This document shows, one piece after another, positions 33,255-45,170 of a stretch of 64,000 bases of DNA; the first letter of the stretch is position 1, and each line of letters begins with the position of its first letter. The position numbers and the translations under genes were made by a program. This stretch comes from Agrypnia vestita (taxonomy: Eukaryota; Arthropoda; Insecta; Trichoptera; Phryganeidae). The stretch lies in the NCBI GenBank assembly GCA_016648135.1, contig JADDOH010002293.1, positions 62,001 to 126,000 on the forward strand, written 5' to 3'. Below the pieces are notes generated by a model. It did no database searches, had not been told where the DNA came from, and worked only from the letters and a program-made list of their open reading frames with translations.

Positions 33255-33455
33255 ACTACTTTTCACCAGGAAGATTTACGTTTTCATTTTCTTGATCATC
33301 ATTCAACTTTAAATTACGAACGCCCAATGCTCGACTCCACAAGGCGCTTCCATCGTCCTCTATCTTGTCTCTATACTAGTCGATCAATCAATCTTTTCGG
33401 CTGTTTGGCCCACTGGCCGCATTACCTCATTTTATTGATTTACTTCAAATTATGA
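33255..33455 (-). pseudogene. Possible LINE 3' tail
   Basis: On the minus strand one frame reads WAKQPKRLID and then QDRGRWKRLVESSIG. A DRxxWxxLVE block near the end of an ORF, followed by GATGATGATC-type sequence, is usual for non-LTR C-termini. Only this motif supports the call. Confidence 0.35.
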
Positions 33456-34955
33456 ATTAATTTTTTGGTCCGATTCCTTTTTCTGTGCAGGGTATATTCC
33501 ATGGGGTTGTGTTTTTTTTTTGCATTTTTTCAGCGGTGGGATCAATTTTGTCCCAGTCGTATTTTAATTTTCCCTACGTTTCCATTATAATTTTTACCAT
33601 TTAGTGTCTTGTGTTTTATTGCGATGTTATCCTAATTCATTTATCACTAAGCCGTACATAAATTTATCCTGATGCACGCAGCACGAATACTCCGTTCTTT
33701 GTGTATTCTAGTATTAATTAATGTTCGCGTGTTAATAGCGTTCTTTTAAGTACGTAGCAATGTTGATGACTTTAAGCTTTCTTCATTACTTTTTGTATAT
33801 CATATTTGTCGAAGTTTATACGTTTTTTTATTGATGTTTGTGATACAAACACCTCGCTGTATTTATTGCCAATTAAGAAAATGATTTCTCGCCAAGTCAT
33901 TAGGTTTAGTGACATAATTATTCAAGCGCTAAGTAGATACTTTAAATTTATATATTTAATTATAGTTTTACAGAGTCGTAATACTTAAAGTTGCCCGCTT
34001 AATTGAATTGATTAGCCATCAAAAAATAATTTATATGCCCTTTATGAAATACGACGAAATATTCAGATTATGCTTGTTATTATTTATAGTCGTCATTATC
34101 TTCAGTCCATGTCATCGACTGTTAATTAAAAACCTCTTACAATGTCATCCACTTTATATATTTTTAATATAAAGAGTATCAACATGTAATATATGACCCT
34201 GATAGGCCTAATAAAAACACTCGAAGATAATTAGGGGTATATCATTTTATACTTGAATCTTGGATTACGAGAATACTTATGTTTCGAAAATGTATTCGTA
34301 ATCCAATGAATTTGTATATCAATAATCCTGTATAGTAATAATATGATAATAAAATAGTCAATAAAAATCAATTAATCCATAATTTATAATTACCCATACG
34401 AAGGGGCTAAAATAGAACGAACAAGATTTAGAAACTATGCCTACAAAAAAAACGTAGAAGTCGGACTTCATTAGGCCTAAACCAACATATGGCTTCCGTT
34501 GCATAATAGCACGTGCTATATTTTACTTTAATTAGAAATACCATTTATTACGTCACGATATATTATTAAACGTTATAAAATGTTTTATTTATATTTGTAA
34601 ACTTATGAAAATTATATTTCTTTTATACTTTTCGCGCCTCTTTTTGCCCTGGTCCGCGCCTCCCAGTTTGGAAATGACTACCTTTGGTACCTAATGCCTG
34701 TGTCGAGTTGAACAATGTTTGTATCAGTATCATTTATAACTATAATACGAATTGTCATAGGCACTGAGAAAATAGCTAAAACGAATTCAATAATTTTTAT
34801 TTTCCCAATCACATTATTTCATATTTAATTTACTGGTGTGTAAAAAAATTTGAACTCGGGTGTAAATTATTTAACAACATTACCTTCATTAATTCTTCAC
34901 TCAATATTCCCATTATATACAACCACCTTTATATCCGTAACTTCGGCTCATTTTT
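33456..34955. other. 1.5 kb without recognised features
   Basis: AT-rich sequence. A TTTTCGCGCCTCTTTTTGCC patch at 34627-34665 is the only GC-richer spot. No repeat or coding motif. Confidence 0.4.
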
Positions 34956-35366
34956 TCAGTACCTAACCAATATTCGTATTTAACTTAATAGAATGATTGT
35001 TAAAATTCTTTATTTAAAAAATAGTCGGTTTGTCTTCACCTGTTGATGAGAAATTTTAATTTTTTAGAAACTAGACGTGAAAAAATAAAATGTTTTTTTA
35101 TACAAAATCAAGTAGAGATAACACAGTAAATATAATTAAATATGTTTTCTTTTTCACATCTTTCAGTACCTAACCAATATACGTATTTAACTTAATAGAA
35201 TGATTGTTAAAATTCTTTATTTAAAAAATAGTCGGTTTGTCTTCACCTGTTGATGAGAAATTTTAATTTTTTCGAAACTAGACGTGAAAAAATAAAATGT
35301 TTTTTTATACAAAATCAAGTAGAGATAACACAGTAAATATAATTAAATATGTTTTCTTTTTCACAT
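34956..35366. repeat. Two-copy tandem duplication, 207-bp unit
   Basis: TCAGTACCTAACCAATAT begins at 34956 and 35163. The units run through CGGTTTGTCTTCACCTGTTG to TGTTTTCTTTTTCACAT. By eye they differ at only about two positions (TATTCG/TATACG and TTAGAA/TTCGAA), so the duplication is very recent. Confidence 0.95.
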
Positions 35367-35442
35367 AGCTTTGCTGCAAATGTTAAGACGTAATCATACA
35401 AGCAATGTAAAATGCTAGCGTCACTGTGCCGAAACATCAACC

Positions 35443-35638
35443 TTAGGCCGGCGCCACACTGCGCGTATCTTCCGCCGCGTCTTTTCCATGGCCTAAAATT
35501 GGCAAAGCAAATGGGTCGACCGATCATCCGCGTAGTGTGTTTGATAAGCGCATATTGTATGGAAACAAATGTAGCGGCGCGGCGTTCCGCGACTGAAGAG
35601 ACGCGGCGGAAAATCCGCGTAGTGTGGCGTCGGCCTAA
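35443..35638. mobile_element. GC-rich MITE with about 43-bp inverted ends
   Basis: The left end GGCCGGCGCCACACTGCGCG then TTCCGCCGCGTCTTTTCC mirrors the right end GCGGCGGAAAATCCGCGTAG then TGTGGCGTCGGCC. Flanks are TTA on the left and TAA on the right, fitting a TA target. It is about 190 bp and strikingly GC-rich in an AT-rich setting. Non-coding; superfamily not determined. Confidence 0.85.
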
Positions 35639-35731
35639 GAGTCCTCAAGAATGCCACGCATAGAAGACGCCTTCATTTTCATACATACAAGTGTTTTGTC
35701 AAATATTAGGATAAAAAATAAAATACACTAA

Positions 35732-35870
35732 TAGCTTGTTGGTCTAGTGGTCGGGGGTCTATGCCTCTTTACAGGAGACCAGCAAGTTAGTCATGTTTTC
35801 ATAGTAGTTTTATTTGAAAATGTAAGAATATTGATGAGACACGTGTTCCATATATAATTTTAAAAAAATC
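35732..35870 (+). mobile_element. tRNA-derived SINE, copy 3 (box B deleted)
   Basis: The head TAGCTTGTTGGTCTAGTGGT matches the other copies. The tail ACCAGCAAGTTAGTC, then AAGAATATTGATGAGACACG, matches copy 2. The middle, including box B, is replaced by a short segment, so this copy could not be transcribed by Pol III from its own promoter. Confidence 0.75.
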
Positions 35871-36697
35871 CTACTATTTTTTAATTAAGCTTAAAAAACT
35901 GAACATTTTAGTCGGGCCGAAGCAAGTCATACATTTTCAAGTGAAATATTTTCAAGTATTCATAAATATTTTTTCCTAGAATATTTCATTATGTTGGTAC
36001 CTTCAAATAACTTAGCCGTATATGGAAATACAGGAGAGGGTTTTGCGTGGAATGGATCGTGTATGTGTTTCCTTTTGTTATTTGATTCTTTTGAATATCC
36101 AATAATTTGTTTTTCTATCTATTCTGAAAACGACTCGTGTATTCCTAATGCTGTATTTTTAATATCTTGTAATATTAAATATCAAACCTCGTTTATATTT
36201 AATACTCCGTTTTAAAATTTTATTGATTATTTGAGATACTCGTTTAGTATTAATTTTTTTTATTCTACGGATACTGGATCTCTAAGGCACGTATGTTTTA
36301 GAGAACTGTCTTGTGTCAAGCGTATGGAGTGTATATGTCAGAGAGTATATGTGTCAGGTGTCTGGGTGGGTATTCAGAGTAATATCTAAATGGTTTCTTG
36401 TTTGTTACACGTATAACCCATTTCTGAGACTTTTTTGAAGGGTCGAATATAGTTGGGGCCGCACCAACCCATGCACACTTGGCGTAGATGAAAATTCTTA
36501 GACCGAGTGCGTAGTATACCATTTTTGGAAGACTGAGATTTATGAAGCTGTGTGGGCTTTCGAATGTATTTATCGGTTTTTTAACTTTGGAGCTTGAACA
36601 TTCGATGTATGGAGCCTTTTATTCCTTATATATAATGTTTAAAAGTACATTTCTAATATGTAGTCTTTCTAAAGTTTAAACTTAAAAAAAACCGTAC
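35871..36697. other. No feature recognised
   Basis: Frames at 35991-36215 and, antisense, 36316-36522 show no domain. Confidence 0.35.
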
Positions 36698-36742
36698 AGG
36701 TAGTTGCTTCAGAACAGACCTTGTCTATTGAAGCAACTACCT
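36698..36742. repeat. Perfect 14-bp hairpin with inner stem
   Basis: AGGTAGTTGCTTCA and TGAAGCAACTACCT pair exactly across 17 nt, inside which AGAC/GTCT can pair around CTT. The size is small for a microRNA precursor. Confidence 0.85.
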
Positions 36743-36782
36743 TCATTTATATGTATAAATTTACACGAAATAAATAAATAAA

Positions 36783-37140
36783 AAATTGTTGCTCCATCTC
36801 AGTTTTGGCCATCCTAAGCTCGTTCACCCTATTGGTCTTGAATTCAGCAGGAATTTCGGTGCTTGTTGTTCATTCATTATCTCTTTATATGATCCAGCCA
36901 CTGAAGCCTAATTTTATAAATTTTGTAGCGCCTGCGACATTGTCAAGTCCATTTCTTAAACCGATCCAAACATACGCCTCAAATTTTTCCTTTCAAATAC
37001 GTCCAGGGATCGCTCATTCAGTATCCATGTCTCAGCTGCATATAAGAATACTCGACTGGTAAGCGTTTTGTACACCAATATTTCCTCTCACTGGATCTCT
37101 TCTGTAATGTTATTCTTGTCCGTTATCAGATAGTCAAGAT
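36783..37140 (-). pseudogene. LINE reverse-transcriptase region
   Basis: From high to low coordinates the minus strand reads MYLDYLITDKNNITEEIQ, then YKTLTSRVFLYAAETWILNE, then SLDVFERK and RLQWLDHIKRMN. The order YLGSxIxxDNNIxxEI, YKTLIRPVxLYGAETW, LExFERK, RLRWLGHxxRM is the thumb and C-terminal part of non-LTR reverse transcriptases. Stops and frame changes are present. This is the most complete LINE coding remnant in the window. Confidence 0.8.
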
Positions 37141-37361
37141 ACATATCTTGTTACTTATTGGCGCAACTTATACCATTTATTCCATCTAATTATCGTGATT
37201 CTGTTCAATTTGGCCATTATCTTTAATCCAAGAGACTCCGGCAGTACAAGAGAGCAACCACGCATAGTGATCCGCGACCTGAACAGAATTCAAGCCCTTG
37301 GAACGAGTCGGTAAAGCAGTGTGCGGCCGGTGCGGCGGCCATTACGAGAATAAAAGATGGC

Positions 37362-37657
37362 GCGTTAACTGAAGGTCATATTAACGTATTCTAGTCAAGA
37401 AATTTAAAAAAATCAGATTTTTTTGGATATTTCGTAAGTTTAGACATTCAGAATTATGTCCTCAAAGGAATTTTTCAAAATTCCAATTATTTACCGAGAT
37501 ACAGCGATTTCGATGGCGCGGCAAGTAACCGGAACAAATCGAACAATAGAGGGGGCGACGTTGCTGGCTACCTGCGGATGGATTACCTCATAAAACCTTT
37601 CTTATATACTATACCTAAATAATGTATATTTAACTGAAGGTCATATTAACGTATTTT
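37362..37657. repeat. 26-bp direct repeat bracketing the Kolobok left end
   Basis: TTAACTGAAGGTCATATTAA then CGTATT occurs at 37364 and again at 37628. The first copy straddles the element's left TTAA border, so a stretch of flank plus terminus is present twice. Confidence 0.75.
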
Positions 37658-38653
37658 TTGAAATCTTTTCGTTCTACTATTTAGTTCAGGTTAGTATCGA
37701 GTCAATCTTTAAAAATCGTTGACGTGCGTTCTCTGCGAATATTTTACAAATATTTTGAGTCAATATTATAGTTTTTGTGTAGAATGGATAAAAAAGTTCA
37801 AAATACATATGGTGCTAAGCGTGCATATAGAAAGACGAAAAGACAATTGAGAGGTAATCAACATACTGTAGAAGAAGAAATAAGTTTCACTAGTGCATCT
37901 GCAGCAAAATTGAAAAGATCGGGTGACGAAGAAGTTATAATAGAAAAAAATTACGGCTATTATATTCGGATGCTTCAAATGCTGCTCGTCTACAATAAAG
38001 AACTTCAGAGAATGAACATTTTGAAGTGGAGAAAGGTCCATTGTATGAAGCAGGAATCGCCGATTAAAAATATGCAAGTATACTGTACTGAAAGTTTACT
38101 CAAAACTTTAAATGCGTTTTTCTAGAAACTTCATTTTTCAAGCTGGCGGACATGATATCTCAAGTTCTACTAAACCGATTTATCTAAATTTTTGTTTGAC
38201 CTTCTCTATACATACCTCTATAGCCCCTACCAGATTAAAGTCGGAATTTGTATTTTTACTATTAAAAAAAATTTTAACTCTTAAAAAAAACGCGAAAAAA
38301 GGTTTTCGAAGCGAAAAAAAAACGGCCGCCATTTTAAAAAAAAAAATATTTCTTCTAGGTAGGGGCGATAGCGACATCTTTACTAATTAAGAATCCGTTA
38401 GAATTTTTTGTTTCAGATTTACAAAAAGGTTGGAACCATGTCCGTCAGGACATCCCTTTTTTTTGGACCCCTCACTTTACCAGCTGATAACTTTTTGAGT
38501 TTTGAATTTTTTATTATTTTTTTATTTTTGATGTATTCTTAAAATATAAATAAACGAATCATAAAAAAATGTATACCAAAAATATTATTTGTTTCTTTTT
38601 TACAAAGCTCTAAAAAACGCCCGAAATTCGTGCCTCTAGACTAGAATACCCCC
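37385..38653 (+). mobile_element. Kolobok-type DNA element flanked by TTAA
   Basis: TTAA precedes it (37381-37384) and follows it (38654-38657), as expected of the 4-bp TTAA target of Kolobok and piggyBac. The left end CGTATTCTAGTCAAGA and the inverted right end GGGGGTATTCTAGTCTAGA form short inverted repeats. The inside holds the N-terminal part of a transposase with the signature described next. At 1.27 kb it has lost the catalytic core. Confidence 0.65.
37784..38055 (+). pseudogene. Kolobok/Mutator-like transposase N-terminus
   Basis: From the ATG at 37784 the frame reads MDKKVQNTYGAKRAYRK, RQLRGNQHT and then FTSASAAKLKRSGDEE. The pair FRGNQxT ... SASAxKL is the N-terminal signature of insect transposases carrying the Mutator-like transposase domain found in Kolobok elements. 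After about residue 65 the expected GYR(I/L) strand appears only as NYGYYI and the sequence then diverges. The zinc-binding and catalytic region is missing, so it is a deletion derivative. Confidence 0.6.
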
Positions 38654-38657
38654 TTAA

Positions 38658-39706
38658 TACGAAAAGTGACGCTCCAAATAAAAATTGACCACGAGCCGTC
38701 CACAAGCATTAGAAATTCCCGAACGCAGGTGTCTTCATTCGAGCCTCTTTCACGCCGTGCGTACTGATGAAAGGAATAAAGAAGCCGTCGAAGAAGTGAC
38801 CGAAACTCTGCTTCCTTTATGGGTAAATGAGAGTGCTATATTGGTGTCCAGCTCGGGGATTTTCAGGTAAACTAAATCCTTACACAAATCCTAACTAACC
38901 TGTTTCCTATCCTGTTGGTTGCTCCAAACAAATACATATTAATCCTTTGTGATTACAGTCCACTCAGGGATACATTTCCTTACAGTACTGTTTCGAAATT
39001 TTGGCTTCCATATGAGAGTATTGGGATTTTTTGTATGCATCTAACGGCCATGTATTTGGTCTTGTGCTATATATACTATAAGACCCATGTTTTTGGCAAA
39101 AGTTTTTTTAATGGCATTATGTAATACCCTTTCAGTGATCATTAACCAGTAATCAATAAATCAGTGATAAAATAAAAATATGGATGGATGTTAACCTAAC
39201 ATTAGACATGTAAATTCATCGGGCCTCTCGCCCTTTATGAATAAGGAAATTATATAATACTGAATTGATTTCTATCTTCGGTTAATATTATTTATAAAAA
39301 ATAGTGGCCTAAATATAATCTAAGAATCTCGTAAACACTTTGGCATTTGCAGTTATTTTATTTGTAATGGTTTTGTTTATTTTTTAAAGAAATGTGGAAA
39401 CATTTATCGCTGGTCAACACAACATATATTTTCAATATCAATGTGGTAAACAGTCAATAGACATACCTACGTGTTTTCTCAGAGATGTTTCAGTGACCAG
39501 TTTATATAAGTTTTCTAATATCGGCGCGATGAAACAATTATTGTGTTGAAAGCATTTTAAACACGTGGAGACTCAGCCATTCAATCCAATAAATATTATC
39601 TAGACAATTTGTGTAGCACTATTTTCGTAAAAATTTCGCCTCATCTTTCAACGAAGCCTTTTTATACATATAGTTGTTTGTCACTCCATACTATCATTTA
39701 TGAATA
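38658..39706. other. No recognised gene
   Basis: A 61-codon frame at 38685-38870 ends at GATTTTCAGGTAAAC, which could be a splice donor, but no acceptor or family is evident. The rest is AT-rich. Confidence 0.3.
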
Positions 39707-40446
39707 TACGAGGGCAAGTCAAAAATTATCCACACTTTTTGTTCTACAATTTATTTAGGGTGCAAAGATAGGGAGGCATGGACAACAATTTTCCACATAA
39801 ACACCACCTTGTCAATGCGCTTGATCCAACGGTTCACACGTATTCCTCCCAAAGAAGGTCTTCCATTGGTCTCGAAGCCACTTTTGCACCGCTTCCTGCA
39901 CGTCTAAGTGTGAGAAATTGTACTTGCATAGCATGCTTGGGTGGCCACCATGATTTGATGCACAGGAACATGACTGATGTTCAAAGAATACGTTACCTCA
40001 TTGATGGTAACTCACCTATTCGCTAGAATTTTGTCGTCCGTAGGAAAGGGTAACTGACGTCCTGTTCCCTCTTCGAGCGTCACACTTGTCCGGCCACATT
40101 TAAACTTCTCAATCCAAAAAAAAAAAAGTTTTACGTGATCAAAAACTGTCCTCTTATTGTGATGTAAGTCTATGATGAATTTTAGCCCCTTTCGCACCCT
40201 TCAACCAGATAAATCGGATCAATGCTCGTTTTTCTGCATTGCAATTTGTTGCATTGCATTTCGTTGCAAACTGTTAATGGAGCGGACATGTTCACACTTT
40301 AATAGCTGGAAGGCAAATGACGCGATCGGGATCAAATTTTGCTTACATTACCATCTCTATGCGTGCATGCACAAAAGGCAGTATGGCAGATCACCTTGAA
40401 GATGTCTTACATCGAAAGTGTAGATAATTTTTAAATTCTACTCGTA
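39707..40446 (-). mobile_element. Internally deleted mariner element
   Basis: The left end TACGAGGGCAAGTCAAAAAT then TATCCACACTTT matches the inverted right end TACGAGTAGAATTTAAAAAT then TATCTACACTTTC, so both inverted repeats are present. Minus-strand remains read EKRALIRFIWLKGAKGAKI, then EKFKCGRTSV, and near 39900-39815 VQEAVQKWLRDQ then KTFF. These are the N-terminal helix-turn-helix and the last residues of an irritans-like mariner transposase. The catalytic DD(34)D region between them is gone. Frameshifts and stops also occur. Confidence 0.85.
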
Positions 40447-42205
40447 AATAAATGTTTTCAATCTTCTTTTAATTTTCGTTTCTGATGTACTGTTTCTTTT
40501 TTTTTTTACTGAAGACAAAGAATTCCGTTTACTGAAATCAGACTTCTGAATCAAATTCTGTCCTGGCTGATTAGTTCCTCAACTATTTCTGCGGCTGAAG
40601 TAGATGTTGACTTGGTCAATCTACGGAAGTTATCTGGGATGCAAAGTTCTTGAAGACAGAAGCTCCATGCTGTGGGTCGCCTTGTACATTAAAAAAAAAA
40701 TAAAGACGTATACACGGAATACACATCAATATTCTTACTATTTTAAAACTAAGTCTAAACGCCCGTGGTTTGATAAATATCACTAATTTTCTGGTCTGGC
40801 AATCACTAGGCAATTGTCAATTTTATACCAATAAGCACATTAGACACATAAGCAAGGCTTAAATTCAAAAATTGAAGGCATTTAATGTTTAACCTCTGTA
40901 CTACTGCATTCAGAATAGATTGCAATATATCCAGCTGAAACATTAGCGGTTGGTAAAGTACACATTTTATTGCAATAATAAGATGAATTCAAAGTCACAA
41001 GATATCCGTGAATACTTTCAATCTATCTCAGTTTTAAAAGCAGATTCAACGTTCAGTGGCGCGGGTTTCTGGATTAAAAATTCGGCCTTCTAGCCGCTTG
41101 TAGAATCTCGTTTATGGTCGGATTTAATATAAATCTGCATTGTAATGGTTCAATTTGAATTGTCAACATTTTTCTGTTAGATTTATTGTGAATATAGTTG
41201 TAACTTAAAGTTTTTCTGGTCGTGTTTCACGAACAATTTCCGGTGGTCCTTTTATAAGTAACATAGATTTTTCTCCTATTCATCTTCTAGCTGTCCCCTT
41301 GTACGTTCGCCATATTCCTCTCCCGGGATGAAACTAAAAGCAGACCCTACTGAATAAATTTGGATTTTACTTGTCAACAAAATATTTTTTTATTTGATAC
41401 TGGGTTGTTCATTTGGTAAGGACAATAAATAAGCGTAATTGACATATATAAAAATGTGAATAACATAAGACGTATTGTTGGGCAAGTTGCCAGCCCTGTA
41501 GTTACCTACTTGTTCGCGTGCGTCATGTGCGATTGTTTTTCCATTTTCGCCTACGTATGATTTACTATTTCGGAATATAAACGAAAGTGTGGTCAATTTT
41601 ATGTCAGTTCGCTTCGCCTCACGATACTTTTTAGTTATTTTAAGACACTAGCAGAGTAGGGTTGCCACTAGGGTTTTGGGGATCGGGAACCCGGACTCGA
41701 AACCGCTGGGTTCAGGTAAAAATACCCAGACTCTACAGGTCCGAGTCTTTTTTTTCATACAACAAAGAAACTGCAGTGTTGACAAGGACGTTAAAATATT
41801 AATGATTCATAAACTTAACCCGATCGAAACAAAGATGTAGGTAAATAATTATACGTTCTTAAACAGTCAAATATATGAATGAAGCCATAATTTTTTTTAC
41901 TATAATGAATGAATCGGGTATTTGAAAAAAGGTATATTTCCATTATTATAAGTATTACGTATGGAATATAAATTTTTGGTATAAGTAGACATTTGGACTA
42001 TTTCGAATAAAATGTTTATATTTGAGATTGTTGACTTACTGTCCATATAAAGGGTGAACGGATTGGCGAAAGTGGGCAACCTTGTCTTAAACCTACTCCA
42101 ACTTTGAACTCTTCCGAAATTGCGCCGTTTATTCGTACGCAGCTTTTGCAATCCTCATACAGTGATTGAATTGCCTTGAGAAGGTCTGTCTCTATTCGTA
42201 TTCGT
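40447..42205. other. 1.8 kb without gene; one hAT-like end
   Basis: At 41657-41745 GTAGGGTTGCCACTAGGG is followed by clustered GGGAACCCGGA and TACCCAGACTC words, similar in style to a hAT end, but no partner was found. Everything else is AT-rich and unassigned. Confidence 0.3.
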
Positions 42206-42355
42206 TGGGTCGACCCAGATTAACCTGGGAGAGACAACAAAAAAATGTATTTGGAAAACATAATGGGTCTGGACTGGATGACTCGAGCAGAAGCAGCGCA
42301 AGACAGGGGATCGTGGAAGCACCTTGTCGAGTCTTTGGACCCCCGACCCTACTAG
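42206..42355 (+). pseudogene. LINE ORF tail, same family as 21915
   Basis: It reads GRPRLTWERQQKNVFGK, then after a frame change MGLDWMTRAEAAQDRGSWKH, then LVESLDPRPY and a stop, aligning with the tail at 21915-22148. It starts abruptly, so the copy is strongly 5'-truncated, as usual for LINEs. A GAT-rich tail follows at 42367-42382. Confidence 0.75.
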
Positions 42356-43096
42356 GACAAGGGGAAGAAGATGATGATGATGACTTACTACAGCTTTGTG
42401 TAAATGTCCGAATTTTTCAACTATTTCGAATAGCAATAATAAGTTCTTCAATAAAAGTTGTAATGACTTGTATTACATTAAATTTTTATTTACTTACATG
42501 AAGATGCACTTTTATTACTTCCTTATCTTCTAGGTTGCACGTGGGCCAAGTTATTACAAATTAGGCCAGGCCAATTATAAAAAAAATTGATGTCGTTTGT
42601 TTTTGTTAGACGTGACTCTTAATATGTTAATGTCGTTAATTTTTTTTTAAATAGTTAATTTCATAAACCCATTTGTCATTGTGTGAGCTTCTGGCAAGTA
42701 CCTCGTTCAATGATTCCATATACGTAGGTACGTGTAAAAGAGAATCTGCTTTATTCTACTAACTAACCATGCTGTTTTTCTTTTTCGTATAAATTTTGTT
42801 TTATTGAAATTTCTACGATTGAATTAGGAATAAGATTTTTTTATGGCAATATACGTTTTGCCTTCTAATAACTACACTTCTGTTTAACTACACTACTTTA
42901 TCGTTGTCAGAAACTTCGAATCACGTCCTTTCTCAAGTACCCAATTCAAAAATTATAAGAGATTTCCTTTTCTATCACTTTTCACTGTATGGACTTGGTT
43001 TAAATACGTTCAAGCGCGTAATACATGCTCACAACCCAACTATACAATTCTAGTCAGTAAACACCTGTTATATGTGCCCTGCACTGTCGCGATCCC
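42356..43096. other. No feature recognised
   Basis: AT-rich sequence after the LINE's GAT-rich tail. No motif. Confidence 0.4.
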
Positions 43097-43235
43097 GTGT
43101 TCTGGGTGTTTATAGGACTTCTGATCTATCGTACGGCTGGCTTAAGTGATCATTTTAAAAAACGAAACATTTCCACCCATGATAGACTGTCACATCTATC
43201 AAATTTTTGTAAATTGTGTATATGTCAGCCTTGCA
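43097..43235. mobile_element. Palindromic MITE family B, left-arm fragment (copy 3)
   Basis: GGCTGGCTTAAGTGATCATT, then TTCCACCCATGATAGACTGT and CACATCTATCAAATTT, match the inverted right arm of the copy at 690-876. The other arm is missing. Confidence 0.7.
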
Positions 43236-44129
43236 CATATTGTTTCACATGGTAGTTGTATTTTTACTACCGCCATCTGTGAATGAGTGAAATGAAATTT
43301 GTCATCTGTACACATCATAGATGGCGCAGTTTTCTTAAATATCCTTGATTTTACTATAATCCAAGTCCCTCAGTGTATTCCAGTCCCCAGCATCATCTTT
43401 ATTAGTGGAAGTCGGTCAGATGATCGGAAGAACAGTCACAATACAAGCTCAATACCGGACTTACGGTCCATATACTCGTACTATAAAATATGCGCATTAT
43501 TTCATTTCCAACAGTTCGGAAAAGTTTCAATTATGCCGATGTTTTTTTAAATTGGGTATTTTTGTTCCGATCCAGCCGGAGTTATTCTTGTTTATTATAC
43601 GTCAGGTGGACACACTTCGGGATGGCCACGCGGTCGGCAGGGAGCTCTGCCACGAATTCCTCACATCAAGATCAAGGCCCGGAGTAGCAGTCTGCGTGGC
43701 AAACTTCAAAACTCCGTGTTACAAAATGAATGCTCTTGAAAACAGGCATTTCAAAATTGTATTTATAATGAGACGCTCATATAATACCAGGTACAAAATA
43801 CATTAAAACAATAATAATAATGGACGCTGTGTAGAAGTGTCTTTTTAAAGAGCAAGAATATCATCATCAATTTTAGGGTCAGCACAACATATTGTATGTA
43901 GGACACACACTTGTGACGGGAGAATAACTAACATTATTAGGATGATGATTTATTCTGCAGAACTCCGGGTTTCCTATACGGGGTTCAACATGGAAATTTA
44001 TGCCATATAAATATAGAGAAGCAATAGCTCCACTGAGACTTGAATGTGATTTCAATACTAGTCTGTAAAATAAATAACCGCTATCACGCGGTTGCTCCAC
44101 AGATAGGACGAAGCCCCACACCTGACATA
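43236..44129. other. No recognised gene
   Basis: Three overlapping frames at 43299-43806 show no known domain. The patch 43600-43700 is GC-richer. Confidence 0.35.
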
Positions 44130-44625
44130 CAGTTCTTGCCTCATCCACACGCATACATCTTCGCAAGCAAGCTCGTCGATTATTAAAGCTCCTACCGTGA
44201 CCACCTTCGAATATGTAGTTTACCTGGTCACGCCAAGTCTTCCACGGCCGATCTCTATTTTCTTAGCATTCTCTCCTCATCCATTGGCTCAACTTGACCG
44301 AAGCGCCGTAGCTACCCTTTTTTTAAATCTGCTCAGTATGCTTTAATCAGCTGTACATTTTTTCCTAATTTCTTGATCATTAATGTACTCATTGTACTCA
44401 ATGGCCGCCGCACGAATTTAGAATAACCAAAAACAAAACTTTGTAACCATCAATTTCATTAAGTAAACCACAATTGGCTCCACCTCAGTGATACGACATT
44501 TACTCTATCTTAAATTGATTTGCCACGTATGCCTTCTCATTTCTACTGCATTCAGTCTACTTCTGTTCCCCTTCTGTCAGCTACATGTTTCACTTCCATA
44601 CATCGTGTTGGTACCAGAATTCCAT
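44130..44625 (-). pseudogene. LINE ORF C-terminal region (copy 2 of this family)
   Basis: The minus strand reads TMYGSETC, then RSRLNAVEMRR, and further down RACLRRCMRVDEARTVCQ. The order LYGSExW, ESRINAVEMRSLRR, RACMKRLMxVDEAxEVCQ is the C-terminal half of a common insect non-LTR polyprotein. The middle part is broken by many stops. A sister copy in the same orientation lies at 61195-61645. Confidence 0.75.
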
Positions 44626-45073
44626 GTCCTTCCTCGGTTGGCAAGATCGTTTTTTAAATTATTACATTCAAATGTAAATATGTATGTAGGTAGATACTTA
44701 CTTAAGTTGTTTAACAGATTATTTGGATGATTTCAAAATAAAGCCAGACTGCTTTTTTCTGAAATATTTTATTTGTTCACTTATTTATAACTTCTTAACA
44801 ATGGGGCTTTCAGAGCGTTATGGTATAACCGGCGGGAGATATGAGAATATATATATTTTCCTCATTTGCACTCCCATTGGCTCCGTATAAAAGAGGAAGG
44901 TTATCAACCCAAAGCAAATCCTGGATATACTATACTTACAATGCAAATGATGTAACAGAGCTTGTCCACCCTGTAGGTGGGTTCCTGCCTACAAGATGTT
45001 GGACTGGCGAATTGTTCATAGATTCAAATACTTTATTTTCTACATTTTTTAACTTATCTTCTGTAAAACGTTA
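44626..45073. other. No feature recognised
   Basis: AT-rich sequence. The 77-codon frame at 44841-45074 shows no domain. Confidence 0.35.
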
Positions 45074-45074
45074 G

Positions 45075-45170
45075 ACTATCGTCAAAGTAACTTATATTGA
45101 ATTTTAAAAACCATTCACTTTAATATAAAAAAAATAAATGATTAAAACCTTGCAAAATTTGAACCACAAT
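45075..45170. mobile_element. Palindromic MITE family A, central fragment (copy 7)
   Basis: CTATCGTCAAAGTAACTTAT and AAATGATTAAAACCTTGCAA match the inner arm and centre of the family. Both ends are missing. Confidence 0.6.

Noticed and set aside
36698..36742. microRNA gene call
   Set aside because: The stem is 14 bp plus a short inner stem, too small for a usual precursor; listed as a hairpin only.
38685..38870. Possible exon ending at CAG/GTAAAC
   Set aside because: No acceptor, no family match and no neighbouring exon; kept only as a remark.
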